Assembly: GCA_900473205.1 (NCBI GenBank)
Contig: UCLB01000020.1
Location: 1 to 64,000 of the forward strand
Source: Hyphomicrobiales bacterium
GTDB taxonomy: Bacteria; Pseudomonadota; Alphaproteobacteria; Rhizobiales; Rhizobiaceae
DNA: 64,000 nt
Direction of reading: 5' to 3'
Below, in pieces: positions 52,754-63,062 of the stretch. Within the stretch, counting starts at the first letter, position 1; the number at the start of each line of letters is the position of its first letter. Below the pieces are notes generated by a model. The model was not told the origin of the DNA and ran no database searches. It was given only the letters and a program-made list of their open reading frames with translations. The translations under genes were made by a program, and so were the position numbers.

Positions 52754-54043
52754 TTAGCGCTTGGAAACCGGCACGTAGTCGCGCTTTGCTTCGCCGGTGT
52801 AGAGCTGGCGTGGGCGTCCGATGCGCTGCTGTGGGTCTTCGATCATTTCGTTCCACTGTGCGATCCAGCCGACGGTGCGGGCGAGAGCGAAGAGGACGGT
52901 GAACATGGTCGTGGGGAAGCCGAGAGCCTTGAGCGTGATGCCGGAGTAGAAATCGACATTCGGGTAGAGCTTCTTTTCGACGAAGTATGGGTCGGAAAGG
53001 GCAATCTTTTCCAACTCAAGAGCCACCTGCATGATCGGATCGTCGGAGTTGCCGGTGGCTTCCAGCACTTCGTACATCGTCTTCTGCATGATCTTGGCGC
53101 GCGGATCGTAGTTCTTGTAAACGCGGTGGCCAAAGCCCATCAGGCGGAACGGATCGTTCTTGTCCTTGGCGCGGGCGATATATTCCGGAATGCGGTCAAC
53201 CGAGCCGATTTCGTTGAGCATGTTGAGCGCAGCTTCGTTCGCGCCGCCATGGGCAGGGCCCCAGAGGCAGGCGATGCCAGCTGCGATACAGGCGAACGGG
53301 TTTGCACCGGACGAACCGGCGAGACGAACGGTCGATGTCGATGCGTTCTGCTCATGGTCGGCATGGAGAATGAAGATGCGGTCCATGGCGCGGGCCAGAA
53401 CCGGATCGACCTTGTAATCTTCACACGGCACGGCAAAGCACATGTTAAGGAAGTTGGATGCGTAATCCAGATCGTTCTTCGGGTAAACGAACGGCTGGCC
53501 GATGTGGTACTTATAGGCCATTGCCGCAATCGTCGGCATCTTCGCGATCATGCGCAGCGAAGCGACCATGCGCTGGTGCGGATCGGTGATGTCGGTGGAG
53601 TCGTGATAGAAGGCAGACAGCGCGCCGACCGTGCCGCACATGACGGCCATGGGGTGGGCGTCGCGGCGATAGCCGGTGAAGAAGCGGCTCATCTGCTCAT
53701 GCACCATGGTGTGGCGCGTTACGCGAGTATCGAAGTCTTTCTTCTGTGCGGTCGTTGGTAGTTCGCCGTAAAGCAGCAGATAGCAGGTTTCGAGGAAGTC
53801 GCCCTGTTCAGCCAGCTGCTCGATGGGGTAGCCGCGGTGCAGCAGAACGCCTTCGTCACCATCGATATAGGTGATCTTGGATTCGCACGATGCTGTTGAT
53901 GTAAAGCCTGGGTCGTAGGTAAAGGTGCCGGTGTGCTTGTAAAGCGTTCCGATATCAACGACCTTGGGTCCGATCGTGCCTTCTCGTACAGGAAGATCGA
54001 CTTTACTATCGCCGAGAGTCACTGTCGCGCTATTTTCCGTCAT
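52754..54043 (-). CDS. gltA: Citrate synthase (type II)
   Basis: 429 residues, full length. Condenses acetyl-CoA with oxaloacetate. The N-terminal beta domain ([19 protein letters not shown]), [33 protein letters not shown], and the catalytic set are visible: His in [13 protein letters not shown] and [12 protein letters not shown], His in [16 protein letters not shown] and Asp in [12 protein letters not shown]. These match the NADH-sensitive type II hexameric form of Gram-negatives. Monocistronic with its own terminator. Confidence 0.98.
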   Translation of the reverse strand: MTENSATVTLGDSKVDLPVREGTIGPKVVDIGTLYKHTGTFTYDPGFTSTASCESKITYIDGDEGVLLHRGYPIEQLAEQGDFLETCYLLLYGELPTTAQKKDFDTRVTRHTMVHEQMSRFFTGYRRDAHPMAVMCGTVGALSAFYHDSTDITDPHQRMVASLRMIAKMPTIAAMAYKYHIGQPFVYPKNDLDYASNFLNMCFAVPCEDYKVDPVLARAMDRIFILHADHEQNASTSTVRLAGSSGANPFACIAAGIACLWGPAHGGANEAALNMLNEIGSVDRIPEYIARAKDKNDPFRLMGFGHRVYKNYDPRAKIMQKTMYEVLEATGNSDDPIMQVALELEKIALSDPYFVEKKLYPNVDFYSGITLKALGFPTTMFTVLFALARTVGWIAQWNEMIEDPQQRIGRPRQLYTGEAKRDYVPVSKR

Positions 54044-54303
54044 ACCATACCTCCGAAATATGCAGGCGATGCGGGGTGACGCATCAGCCAGTTAAGCGTC
54101 AGCGATTTAGCTATATGATCTCCGCGCCAATGCCAAGCTATCCAAAGGGCAAATTGTGCATTGCGACACGCCAATATCCCGAAATGGGGCATTTCATGGG
54201 AACAGTGTTTCATTCTAGGTCAATGCTTCCTTAATCGCGCAAGTGGTTGCAATCTGCCTTTCAGGGTTGCAAACTAAAAGCTTGCGGCAAGGGGCGCCGG
54301 GGC

Positions 54304-56790
54304 GTGAACACTAGGGAAGAACAGCAGCATTTCCGCCTGGCGGAAACGGGCTTCGTTGCGCAAACGGAACTCGATGACTTGCTGTTGCCGCTGCATGTTT
54401 CCCGGGGTGCGCTGGCTGCGCAGGATGGACTTGCCTCCACACCGCCGGGCATCATTTTCAGGCTGTGGCGCTGGTTTGTGCAGTGCATTGAAACAGAGGC
54501 GGCGCACCGGCAGGACTTTCTCTTTATTCCCGTGTTCATTGCCGCAGGCGTAGCACTTTGGTTCAGCCTGCCTGTCACGCCTTCGCACTGGCTTTTGCTG
54601 GGTTTGGCAATCAGCGTGGCGGCCATGGCGGGTGCGCTTTTCTACCGGCCCGGCGCAACGTCTGCGGTTTTGAAAGCCAGCGCATTCGTGCTGCTCGGCA
54701 TGTTGCTGGCGGACTGGGAAACGCGGCGGGTGGCGACCACCATTCTCGATACGCCTGCGACGACGACGATTGCCGGCACCGTGGAGCGGCGGGAACTGGA
54801 TGCGCGTGGGAACTGGCGCTATGTGGTTGCGCTTCAATCCACCTCCGCACCCAAACTGTCGCGCCCGCCGGAACGGGTATCACTGGTGTCGCGCAGCCGG
54901 CATGAGGCAATCGGCATCGGACAGACGATCAGCGGCAAAGCGCGGCTTTCGCCGCCATCGGGTCCGGCGTTGCCAGGGCTCAATGATTTCGCTTTTGCGT
55001 CGTTTTTCGATGGCATCGGCGCGACGGGCTATTTCTACGGACCGCCCAAGACAGTGGCAGCAACGCCGGGTGAGCAGGGCACTAAGGCCTGGCTCCAAAG
55101 CGCTGACAGCTGGCTTTACAAGCTCCGAAGTCAGATCGCTCAGCGCATTTGCAACCTGATCGGCGGGGATGCAGGAGCGTTCGCGGCATCCATTGTCACC
55201 GATGAGAGACGTGCGATTTCCGGCGAGACGATGGAGGCGCTGCGCGTTTCCGGGCTGGCCCATATCGTGGCCATCTCCGGGCTGAACATGGCGCTTGCCG
55301 CCGGTATTTTCTTCGTCGGCATGCGCACCATCTTCAGCCTGTTTCCCGGATTCTCGCAGCGCTGGCCGGTCAAGAAAATATCCGCTTTTGCAGCACTGCT
55401 CATGACGCTTGCCTATTACCTGATTTCGGGTTTTGCGGTTTCGGCGGAGCGCGCGTGGTTGATGATGTCCATCATGCTCATTGCCGTGCTCGTGGACAGG
55501 CCTTCGATCAGCCTGCGAAATGTTGCGCTTTCCGCCATCGTCATCATCGTTCTGTCACCGCATGAGGTGATGGGGCCGAGCTTCCAGATGTCCTTTGCCG
55601 CGACACTGGCGCTGGTGTCCGGCTACGCCTTCTGGAGCAGGTGGCGCGGCGAGAGGGAAAGGCTCGTGATCAGCAGTCCGCCATGGTGGCTTTCGGTGTC
55701 GCAGAAGGCGGCAACGATCATCGGTGGCGTCGTCATCACGTCACTGATCGGTGGCATCTCGACGGCGATCTATTCTATCGAACATTTTCACCGCATCACC
55801 ACCTACGGGCTGGCAGCAAATCTCGCAGCCATGCCGGTCATGTCGCTGATCGTCATGCCTTTTGCGCTGGTGGGAATGCTCCTCATGCCCTTTGGGCTCG
55901 ATGCGCCGTTTCTGAAGGTCATGGGTTACGGCATGGCGATGGTGATTGAAATCGCCAAGACGGTGTCGAGCTGGGGCGGCGACACGACCATCGGGCGGCA
56001 GAATGGCTGGTTTCTGGGTGTCTCTACCGCGGGATTTCTGATCATCGCGCTGCTGCGCACGCGGCTTGCTTTGATCGGTCTACCGCTGATTGCCGCTGGC
56101 TTCATTATGCTGGTGACGGAGCAATGGCGCAGCAAACCAGATCTGCTGATTTACGAAGATGGCTCTTTGGTCGCTTTGCTTTCAGCAGATGCCGTCGCGA
56201 CAACGAAGCCCCGTGCCTCCGGTTTCATTTATGATCAGTGGGCGAGGGCGGTGCCATTGCCAGAGCGGCACGTTGCGCCGAGACTGCTGGATGCAGTGGT
56301 GTCACCTGCCGGTGATGTTTCGCAAGAGGCGGGCGAATCTGCCGGTCGTAGGCCTCGTTTGAGTGATGAGGATAAGGTGCGGGCCGCCAGAGAAATCAAA
56401 GAGGCCTTGTCGGGTACGGATCGCTTCACCTGCCGTAAAGACCAATGGTGCGTTGCGACGTCAAAGTCCGGCGTGGCCGTCGCTGTCATTCTGGATACGG
56501 CGCTGACAGGGACCGGTTGCGATCTTGCCGATCTGGTGGTGACTACGCGCAGGGTGCCTTTTTCTACATGTCGATCCGGCGCGATCCTCATCAGCAGCGA
56601 GACCTTGCGGCGTACAGGCTCCATGGAAGTATGGCTTGGTGAAAAGGGTAAACCTGTACTGCGTGCCGAAGCGGCGATGCAGGACATTGACCGATTCTGG
56701 ACAAGACACCGTAGCTACGACTGGCGCAAAGGAGAGTTCGACGCGTCAGTGCCGGAGCATATCGAAAGAATGCTATCGAACGCCCCATGA
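54304..56790 (+). CDS. ComEC/Rec2-family membrane protein
   Basis: 828 residues from GTG 54304 with AAGGGG upstream; a TTG at 54247 is possible. After 80 hydrophilic residues come two to three helices, a DUF4131 region (about 140-240, oligonucleotide-binding-like), and the multi-helix competence domain (about 290-600; motif VSGLAHIVAISGLNMALAAGIFFV with the family HxxAISGxH-like core, FAVSAERAWLMMSIML). The C-terminal part (about 640-820) is poorly conserved: no HxHxDH or DVGQGD motif of the metallo-beta-lactamase nuclease found in full ComEC. DNA uptake in this organism is not shown. Confidence 0.85.
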   Translation: MNTREEQQHFRLAETGFVAQTELDDLLLPLHVSRGALAAQDGLASTPPGIIFRLWRWFVQCIETEAAHRQDFLFIPVFIAAGVALWFSLPVTPSHWLLLGLAISVAAMAGALFYRPGATSAVLKASAFVLLGMLLADWETRRVATTILDTPATTTIAGTVERRELDARGNWRYVVALQSTSAPKLSRPPERVSLVSRSRHEAIGIGQTISGKARLSPPSGPALPGLNDFAFASFFDGIGATGYFYGPPKTVAATPGEQGTKAWLQSADSWLYKLRSQIAQRICNLIGGDAGAFAASIVTDERRAISGETMEALRVSGLAHIVAISGLNMALAAGIFFVGMRTIFSLFPGFSQRWPVKKISAFAALLMTLAYYLISGFAVSAERAWLMMSIMLIAVLVDRPSISLRNVALSAIVIIVLSPHEVMGPSFQMSFAATLALVSGYAFWSRWRGERERLVISSPPWWLSVSQKAATIIGGVVITSLIGGISTAIYSIEHFHRITTYGLAANLAAMPVMSLIVMPFALVGMLLMPFGLDAPFLKVMGYGMAMVIEIAKTVSSWGGDTTIGRQNGWFLGVSTAGFLIIALLRTRLALIGLPLIAAGFIMLVTEQWRSKPDLLIYEDGSLVALLSADAVATTKPRASGFIYDQWARAVPLPERHVAPRLLDAVVSPAGDVSQEAGESAGRRPRLSDEDKVRAAREIKEALSGTDRFTCRKDQWCVATSKSGVAVAVILDTALTGTGCDLADLVVTTRRVPFSTCRSGAILISSETLRRTGSMEVWLGEKGKPVLRAEAAMQDIDRFWTRHRSYDWRKGEFDASVPEHIERMLSNAP

Positions 56791-56908
56791 TATGCTTTGT
56801 TTTAAGGTGCCGCTTGCGCGCTTTGCGACACCTTCTGACTCGTTTTCACGCAGACCGTTTTACACACCCAAGTCGGTATTTCGTTCGAAACAGACGCCGT
56901 TCCAGACT

Positions 56909-57589
56909 TCACGACTTCGAGCGCAAATCCGCCAGCCATTCTCCGATGGCTTTGGCTTCCGCCTCGTGTTCTCCATCGCGCCACGGTTCCAGCAAGGCCG
57001 CATCCTGCCATTCCTGCATTGCGGGGAGGGCGAGGAGACGATCCTTGTAAGCCTCGGCCTCGGGCGACAAAGTCGTCGCGTAGGTTTGGAAGCGGAAGGC
57101 GACGGGGCAAAAAAACGCGTCTACTGCCGTAAATGCGTCTCCCGCCAGGAACGGGCCGCCGAAAGATGTTAGACCTTCCTGCCAAAGTGCGTCGATGCGG
57201 GAAATGTCTTTCTTCAGCGCTTCACCAACCTCGGTAGGTTGAATGCGAAGGCCGACATTCATCGGATGTTCGTTGCGCAATGTCTGGAAGCCGGAGTGCA
57301 TTTCAGCCGCGGCAGAACGCGACCATGCTCGTGCCTTTGCATCATCAGCCCAAACGCCACTATGCCGTTCCGCCAGATATTCGATGATCGACAGCGAATC
57401 CCATACGGTCAGGTCGTTCTCGACAAGGCAAGGCACCTTCGCCGTCGGAGAAAATGTCGCGAAGTCCTCGGTCGAATTGCCGAAGGGCGTGAGCTTTTCG
57501 CTGAATGCAATATCGAGTGTCCGCATCAACACCCATGGCCGCAGGGACCAAGAGGAATAGTTTTTGTTGGCTATATAAAGATCGTACAT
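56909..57589 (-). CDS. Glutathione S-transferase family protein
   Basis: 226 residues, ATG 57589 with AGGGA upstream. The thioredoxin-like N-terminal domain has LYIANKNYSSWSLRPWVLMRTLDIAF, whose Ser pair is the likely glutathione-activating residue, then SPTAKVPCLVENDLTVWDSLSIIEYLAE (cis-Pro and Asp-Ser glutathione site). The C-terminal helical domain follows. It resembles the zeta/maleylacetoacetate isomerase-like or YfcF group; substrate unknown. It is convergent with comEC and separated from lexA by a long gap. Confidence 0.9.
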   Translation of the reverse strand: MYDLYIANKNYSSWSLRPWVLMRTLDIAFSEKLTPFGNSTEDFATFSPTAKVPCLVENDLTVWDSLSIIEYLAERHSGVWADDAKARAWSRSAAAEMHSGFQTLRNEHPMNVGLRIQPTEVGEALKKDISRIDALWQEGLTSFGGPFLAGDAFTAVDAFFCPVAFRFQTYATTLSPEAEAYKDRLLALPAMQEWQDAALLEPWRDGEHEAEAKAIGEWLADLRSKS

Positions 57590-57989
57590 TTCATATCCCT
57601 CGGTTGCATAACCGTGTTAGCGCGGGAAATTTCTCCAATACAGACGGTTTGCACGATGGTGGTCTTCAAATAATTTGATGTTTTGATTGTGTGCCCAGGT
57701 GGTGACATTGTGAATAGAGAGATCGCGGTCTGAAACTCCCATTCCGCAACTCACACTCAGGCAGCGCTACACCAAAACGTCATGCTAAAATCATTTATAG
57801 ACGCTCACCGACGCGAGTGATTCGAAGATAGTGAGCCGACTAACTATTTTTGGATATCTGGACTTACCATGAGCGCAAATTTCCCCCTGAAATGCATGTA
57901 ATGTGCACTTGTTCGTCAAGCGAACCAACGTGCAACCTTTGCTCTGGTACCTCGCCAACAGGCCAATCAAAACCACAAATATTGCAGGC
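57590..57989. other. Intergenic region between GST and lexA
   Basis: About 400 bases with lower G+C than the neighbours. GTTCG (about 57910-57914) and CGAAC form a short hairpin, within GTGCAC...GTGCA flanks (57903-57935). No convincing gene, tRNA or insertion-sequence end is seen. The lexA terminator marks its right end. Confidence 0.4.
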
Positions 57990-58016
57990 GCGGGCAGACC
58001 TAAAAATCCGCCCGCG
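57989..58016 (-). terminator. Terminator-like hairpin after lexA
   Basis: CGCGGGC (57989-57995) and GCCCGCG (58010-58016) form a 7 bp stem with a 14-base loop, about 20 bases beyond the lexA stop. No clear T-run follows on the minus strand, so confidence is moderate. Confidence 0.5.
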
Positions 58017-58035
58017 AAGCTATAGGCAGCAGCAG

Positions 58036-58758
58036 TTAGTGATATCGGCGGATCAGGCCGACGAGCTTTCCCTGGATCTTTACCCGATCCGGTCCGAAGA
58101 TACGGGTCTCGTAAGCGGGGTTCGCCGCTTCGAGCGCGATGGAGGCACCCTTGCGGCGGAAGCGCTTCAGTGTCGCTTCTTCGTCATCCACCAATGCAAC
58201 GACGATATCGCCCGGATTTGCGGTGCTTCCGTCACGAATAATGACCGTATCGCCATCGAAAATACCGGCTTCGATCATCGAATCGCCTTTGACCTCGAGC
58301 GCGTAATGTTCGCCAGAACCGATCATATCCATCGGCACGACCACATCATGGGTGTTGTTCTGGATCGCCGAAATCGGGACACCCGCAGCGATTCGCCCCA
58401 TGACGGGCACGCTGACCGAGTTGACGTCGCGACTGTTCGACGGGGCAGGTGCGGGCGGTGGCTCCACAGCCTTCGGCTTGCCAAGGCTGCCTTCGATGAC
58501 GCTTGGCGAAAAGCCGCGTTGTGGCTTGTTGGCGGGCGAATAGGACTCGGGAAGTTTGATGACTTCGAGAGCGCGTGCCCTGTTCGGTAGCCGGCGAATA
58601 AACCCGCGCTCCTCGAGCGCTGTAATCAACCGGTGAATGCCGGATTTGGACGCAAGATCGAGTGCATCCTTCATTTCATCGAAGGATGGCGGCACGCCAG
58701 ACTCTTTCATTCTTTCATGAATGAACAGAAGCAATTCCTGCTGTTTGCGCGTGAGCAT
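58036..58758 (-). CDS. lexA: SOS response repressor LexA
   Basis: 240 residues from ATG 58758 ([10 protein letters not shown]). The winged helix-turn-helix domain ([34 protein letters not shown]) is followed by the autoprotease. The cleavage site is Ala125-Gly126 in [11 protein letters not shown], Ser160 in [14 protein letters not shown] is the nucleophile and Lys198 in [10 protein letters not shown] the general base. Longer than E. coli LexA because of an extra linker (about 80-110), as usual for alphaproteobacteria. RecA filaments stimulate its self-cleavage. A perfect LexA box lies in its own promoter. Confidence 0.98.
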   Translation of the reverse strand: MLTRKQQELLLFIHERMKESGVPPSFDEMKDALDLASKSGIHRLITALEERGFIRRLPNRARALEVIKLPESYSPANKPQRGFSPSVIEGSLGKPKAVEPPPAPAPSNSRDVNSVSVPVMGRIAAGVPISAIQNNTHDVVVPMDMIGSGEHYALEVKGDSMIEAGIFDGDTVIIRDGSTANPGDIVVALVDDEEATLKRFRRKGASIALEAANPAYETRIFGPDRVKIQGKLVGLIRRYH

Positions 58759-58822
58759 GAAGAAACACCCTTGGAAATTCGAGGCGAAGATTCGCGAAAC
58801 AAATACAGAACGAACACTATCT

Positions 58823-58837
58823 GTTCCATATGTGTTC
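58823..58837 (-). promoter_or_regulatory. LexA box in the lexA promoter
   Basis: GTTC-CATATGT-GTTC is a perfect direct-repeat SOS operator (GTTC-N7-GTTC; on the minus strand GAAC-N7-GAAC) 65 bases upstream of the lexA ATG. A tandem GAACGAAC (58808-58815) is next to it. LexA autoregulation is expected. Confidence 0.88.
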
Positions 58838-59034
58838 TGCAATCCCTTAAAATTCCGTGAAATTCATTTAAGCATCTGTAGATGAGCGAAATCACCATAC
58901 TCGAAGCGTCTAACGCGGTCGTAATGCAGTGACTCGCAGGCTTCTTGCTGATAAGTGCGAGGCAATTGCGAGATTAAGGGCAAATGACCGGGTTCTGCCG
59001 CTAAAAGATGCCCTGCTGATTCCGAGGATAGATG

Positions 59035-59883
59035 ATGAGTGTGACGAACAATCTGAAAATCGTGGTGGGGCAGGGCTCCAAGGCGGTTTCCTTCTCCAAC
59101 ACCGAACGTTTCTCGCTGATTGCCGGGCCGTGCCAGATGGAGAGCCGCGACCATGCCTTCATGATTGCCGAGACCATGGCGGAGCTGTGCGGCAAGCTGG
59201 GTATCGGTCTTGTCTACAAGTCGTCTTTCGATAAGGCCAACCGCACGTCCCTGTCGGGCCAGCGCGGCATTGGCATCGATAAGGCGCTGGAGATTTTTGC
59301 TGAACTCAAGGAGCAGTTCGGATTTCCGGTGCTGACGGATATTCACACGGAAGAGCAGTGCGCAATCGTGTCACCGGTTGTCGACATCCTGCAAATCCCG
59401 GCGTTTCTCAGCCGACAGACGGACCTACTGGTGGCAGCGGCCAAGACCGGCCGGGTCGTCAATGTGAAGAAGGGTCAGTTCCTGGCGCCTTGGGACATGA
59501 AGAATGTTCTGGCCAAGCTGAACGATAGCGGCAACCCGAATGTGCTGCTGTGCGAGCGCGGCGCGTCCTTCGGCTACAATACGCTCGTTTCCGACATGCG
59601 TTCGCTGCCCATCATGGCATCGCTTGGTGCGCCGGTTGTATTTGACGCGACTCACTCCGTGCAGCAGCCGGGCGGGCAGGGTGGTTCGACCGGCGGTCAG
59701 CGGGAGTTTGTGGAGACGCTGGCCCGTGCAGCTATTGCGGTTGGCGTTGCCGGTCTGTTCGTGGAAACGCATGAAGACCCTGATAACGCTCCCTCGGACG
59801 GACCCAATATGGTTCACCTGAAGGACATGCCGAAGCTTTTGGAAAAGCTGCTGGCTTTCGACAATATTGCCAAGGCATCATGA
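59035..59883 (+). CDS. kdsA: 3-deoxy-8-phosphooctulonate (KDO-8-P) synthase
   Basis: 282 residues. Makes KDO-8-phosphate from arabinose 5-phosphate and PEP for the LPS inner core. Motifs: [72 protein letters not shown] and [18 protein letters not shown]. Two consecutive ATGs: GAGG lies seven bases before the second (59035) and four before the first (59032). The expected rhizobial neighbour pyrG is not upstream. Confidence 0.97.
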   Translation: MSVTNNLKIVVGQGSKAVSFSNTERFSLIAGPCQMESRDHAFMIAETMAELCGKLGIGLVYKSSFDKANRTSLSGQRGIGIDKALEIFAELKEQFGFPVLTDIHTEEQCAIVSPVVDILQIPAFLSRQTDLLVAAAKTGRVVNVKKGQFLAPWDMKNVLAKLNDSGNPNVLLCERGASFGYNTLVSDMRSLPIMASLGAPVVFDATHSVQQPGGQGGSTGGQREFVETLARAAIAVGVAGLFVETHEDPDNAPSDGPNMVHLKDMPKLLEKLLAFDNIAKAS

Positions 59884-59915
59884 CCGCTTTTGGCCTCAAT
59901 CGATTTTTATGAAAA

Positions 59916-59941
59916 GACGGCGTCCAGTGATGGGCGCCGTC
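59916..59941 (+). terminator. Hairpin after kdsA
   Basis: GACGGCGTCC (59916-59925) pairs with GGGCGCCGTC (59932-59941), one mismatch, loop AGTGAT; ATTGTAATTT follows, 33 bases after the kdsA stop. Confidence 0.7.
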
Positions 59942-60078
59942 ATTGTAATTTCTTGCGCGTCGTCTACAGCGACGGAGGAAGTTCACATCGAGTCGCTATT
60001 CCGTCGCCCTGTTTATCGCGCTGCTCATCCGAAAAGCGCTTCACAGTTTTCGGGATGCACTCTAAGACAGGCAACTGA

Positions 60079-61383
<1,305 letters not shown>

Positions 61384-61402
61384 GAATCGCTTCACACTCA
61401 AT

Positions 61403-61431
61403 AAAAAGGCTCGCCTCGGCGGGCCTTTTTT
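61403..61431 (+). terminator. Intrinsic terminator of eno
   Basis: AAAAAGGCTCGCC (61403-61415) and GGCGGGCCTTTTT (61418-61430) form a stem with one wobble, followed by another T, 19 bases after the eno stop. Confidence 0.9.
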
Positions 61432-61527
61432 GTGCGCTGCGGTGGGTGAGGGAATTAAGGTCAACGGATGGTTAAACAAATGCGGTTATGGTGGTTCCAG
61501 TAACGCGTTTGAAGGCTGTTTCAGAGT

Positions 61528-61845
61528 ATGTGGACCAAGCATCACAAGAAAAGACGTTTTGGCCGTTTGGTCGTTCCGGCCATCACGGTCGCCTTTCTTT
61601 CCTATTTCGGCTATCATTCCATCCACGGCGATTTCGGGCTTCAGGCCACGGAGCGTCTGGAGCGCCAGCGTATTGCCAGAACAGCTGAGCTTGCGAAGCT
61701 GACGAAGACCCGCGTTGCGCTGGAGCGTCAGGTCGAATTGATGAGCGATGGATCGCTCGAGCGTGACATGATTGATGAGATATCGCGATATCAGCTGAAT
61801 ATGTCCCGTCCGGACGAAATCGTTATCATGAACGCATATTTCTGA
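61528..61845 (+). CDS. ftsB: FtsB/DivIC-family cell division protein (septum formation initiator)
   Basis: 105 residues. One membrane helix (about 15-32: VVPAITVAFLSYFGYHSI) and a periplasmic coiled coil (about 40-75: ATERLERQRIARTAELAKLTKTRVALERQVELM), the layout of FtsB, which with FtsL and FtsQ forms the division complex. Position between eno and pdhA is typical of alphaproteobacteria. Stop overlaps a terminator. Confidence 0.9.
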   Translation: MWTKHHKKRRFGRLVVPAITVAFLSYFGYHSIHGDFGLQATERLERQRIARTAELAKLTKTRVALERQVELMSDGSLERDMIDEISRYQLNMSRPDEIVIMNAYF

Positions 61846-61872
61846 TTAACCGAATTCCGGTTAATCGACTTT
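61844..61872 (+). terminator. Intrinsic terminator of ftsB
   Basis: GATTAACCG (61844-61852), loop AATTC, CGGTTAATC (61858-61866), then GACTTTTTT. The stem overlaps the ftsB stop codon. Confidence 0.82.
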
Positions 61873-61997
61873 TTTAATTTATTCACAGCCACTTAGGCTG
61901 AATATGAGCCATGCGTTTATGGCATTGCTGCTTTCCCTTTTCTTGCATATGGTGCGCCCCAATCCAACCATTCTAATGGCAACTCAGGGAGGGATGA

Positions 61998-63044
61998 ATG
62001 GCGCCGCGAAAAACAGCGACCGTATCCGGCCGCAAGACTACGGCAAAGACCGCCACCAAGGAATTCACCGGCAAGAACACGCCGGACTTTGGTAAAGACG
62101 AAGAGTTGCACGCCTATCGTGAGATGCTGCTCATCCGTCGCTTCGAAGAAAAAGCCGGCCAGCTTTACGGCATGGGCTTCATCGGCGGTTTCTGTCACCT
62201 CTATATTGGGCAGGAAGCTGTCGTCGTCGGCATGAACATGTCGCAGAAGGAAGGCGATCAGGTCATCACCGCTTATCGTGACCACGGCCACATGCTGGCT
62301 GCTGGCATGAGCGCGCGCGGCGTTATGGCTGAGTTGACCGGACGTCAGGGCGGCTTGTCCAAGGGCAAGGGCGGCTCCATGCACATGTTCTCCAAGGAAA
62401 AGCATTTCTACGGCGGACACGGCATCGTTGGCGCGCAGGTTTCTCTGGGAACCGGTCTTGCCTTCGCCAACAAGTATCGCGGCAATGATAGCGTTTCTGT
62501 CGCTTACTTCGGTGATGGCGCGGCCAACCAGGGTCAGGTCTACGAGAGCTTCAACATGGCGGCTCTCTGGAAACTGCCGATCATCTATATCGTCGAAAAC
62601 AACCATTACGCGATGGGTACGTCGACGGCTCGCGCCACGGCGCAGTCCAACTACTCGCTGCGCGGTTCCGGTTTCGGCATTCCTGGCGTTCAGGTGGATG
62701 GCATGGATGTGCGCGCCGTCAAGGCGGCTGCGGACGAAGCGCTTGAGCATTGCCGTTCCGGCAAAGGTCCGATCATTCTGGAAATGCTGACCTATCGTTA
62801 TCGCGGTCACTCCATGTCTGACCCGGCAAAGTACCGTTCCAAGGACGAAGTGCAGAAGATGCGTGCGGAACATGACCCGATCGAGCAGGTCAAGGCACGT
62901 TTGATCGAAAATGGTTGGTCCACTGAGGAAGAACTCAAGGCAATCGACAAGGATGTCCGCGACATCGTGGCCGATAGCGCCGAGTTCGCCCAGAACGATC
63001 CGGAGCCGGATGTATCCGAGCTCTACACCGACATTCTGCTCTGA
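61998..63044 (+). CDS. pdhA: Pyruvate dehydrogenase E1 component subunit alpha
   Basis: 348 residues. Thiamine-diphosphate-dependent decarboxylation of pyruvate, with PdhB. Motifs: LLIRRFEEKAGQLYGMGFIGGFCHLYIGQEAV, YRDHGHMLA, GGKGGSMHMF region GKGGSMHMFSKEKHFYGGHGIVGAQ, the TPP motif GDGAANQGQVYESFNMAALWKLPIIYIVENN, and YRYRGHSMSDPAKYRSKDEV (phosphorylation-loop equivalent). GGGAGGG ribosome site before ATG 61998. pdhB begins 18 bases later. Confidence 0.98.
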   Translation: MAPRKTATVSGRKTTAKTATKEFTGKNTPDFGKDEELHAYREMLLIRRFEEKAGQLYGMGFIGGFCHLYIGQEAVVVGMNMSQKEGDQVITAYRDHGHMLAAGMSARGVMAELTGRQGGLSKGKGGSMHMFSKEKHFYGGHGIVGAQVSLGTGLAFANKYRGNDSVSVAYFGDGAANQGQVYESFNMAALWKLPIIYIVENNHYAMGTSTARATAQSNYSLRGSGFGIPGVQVDGMDVRAVKAAADEALEHCRSGKGPIILEMLTYRYRGHSMSDPAKYRSKDEVQKMRAEHDPIEQVKARLIENGWSTEEELKAIDKDVRDIVADSAEFAQNDPEPDVSELYTDILL

Positions 63045-63062
63045 TTTGGGAAGGGAGATAAC

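Noticed and set aside
57903-57935. Short hairpin GTGCAC..GTTCG..CGAAC..GTGCA as a possible small RNA or attachment site.
   Set aside because: Too short, with mismatched outer arms, no T-run and no adjacent integrase or tRNA.
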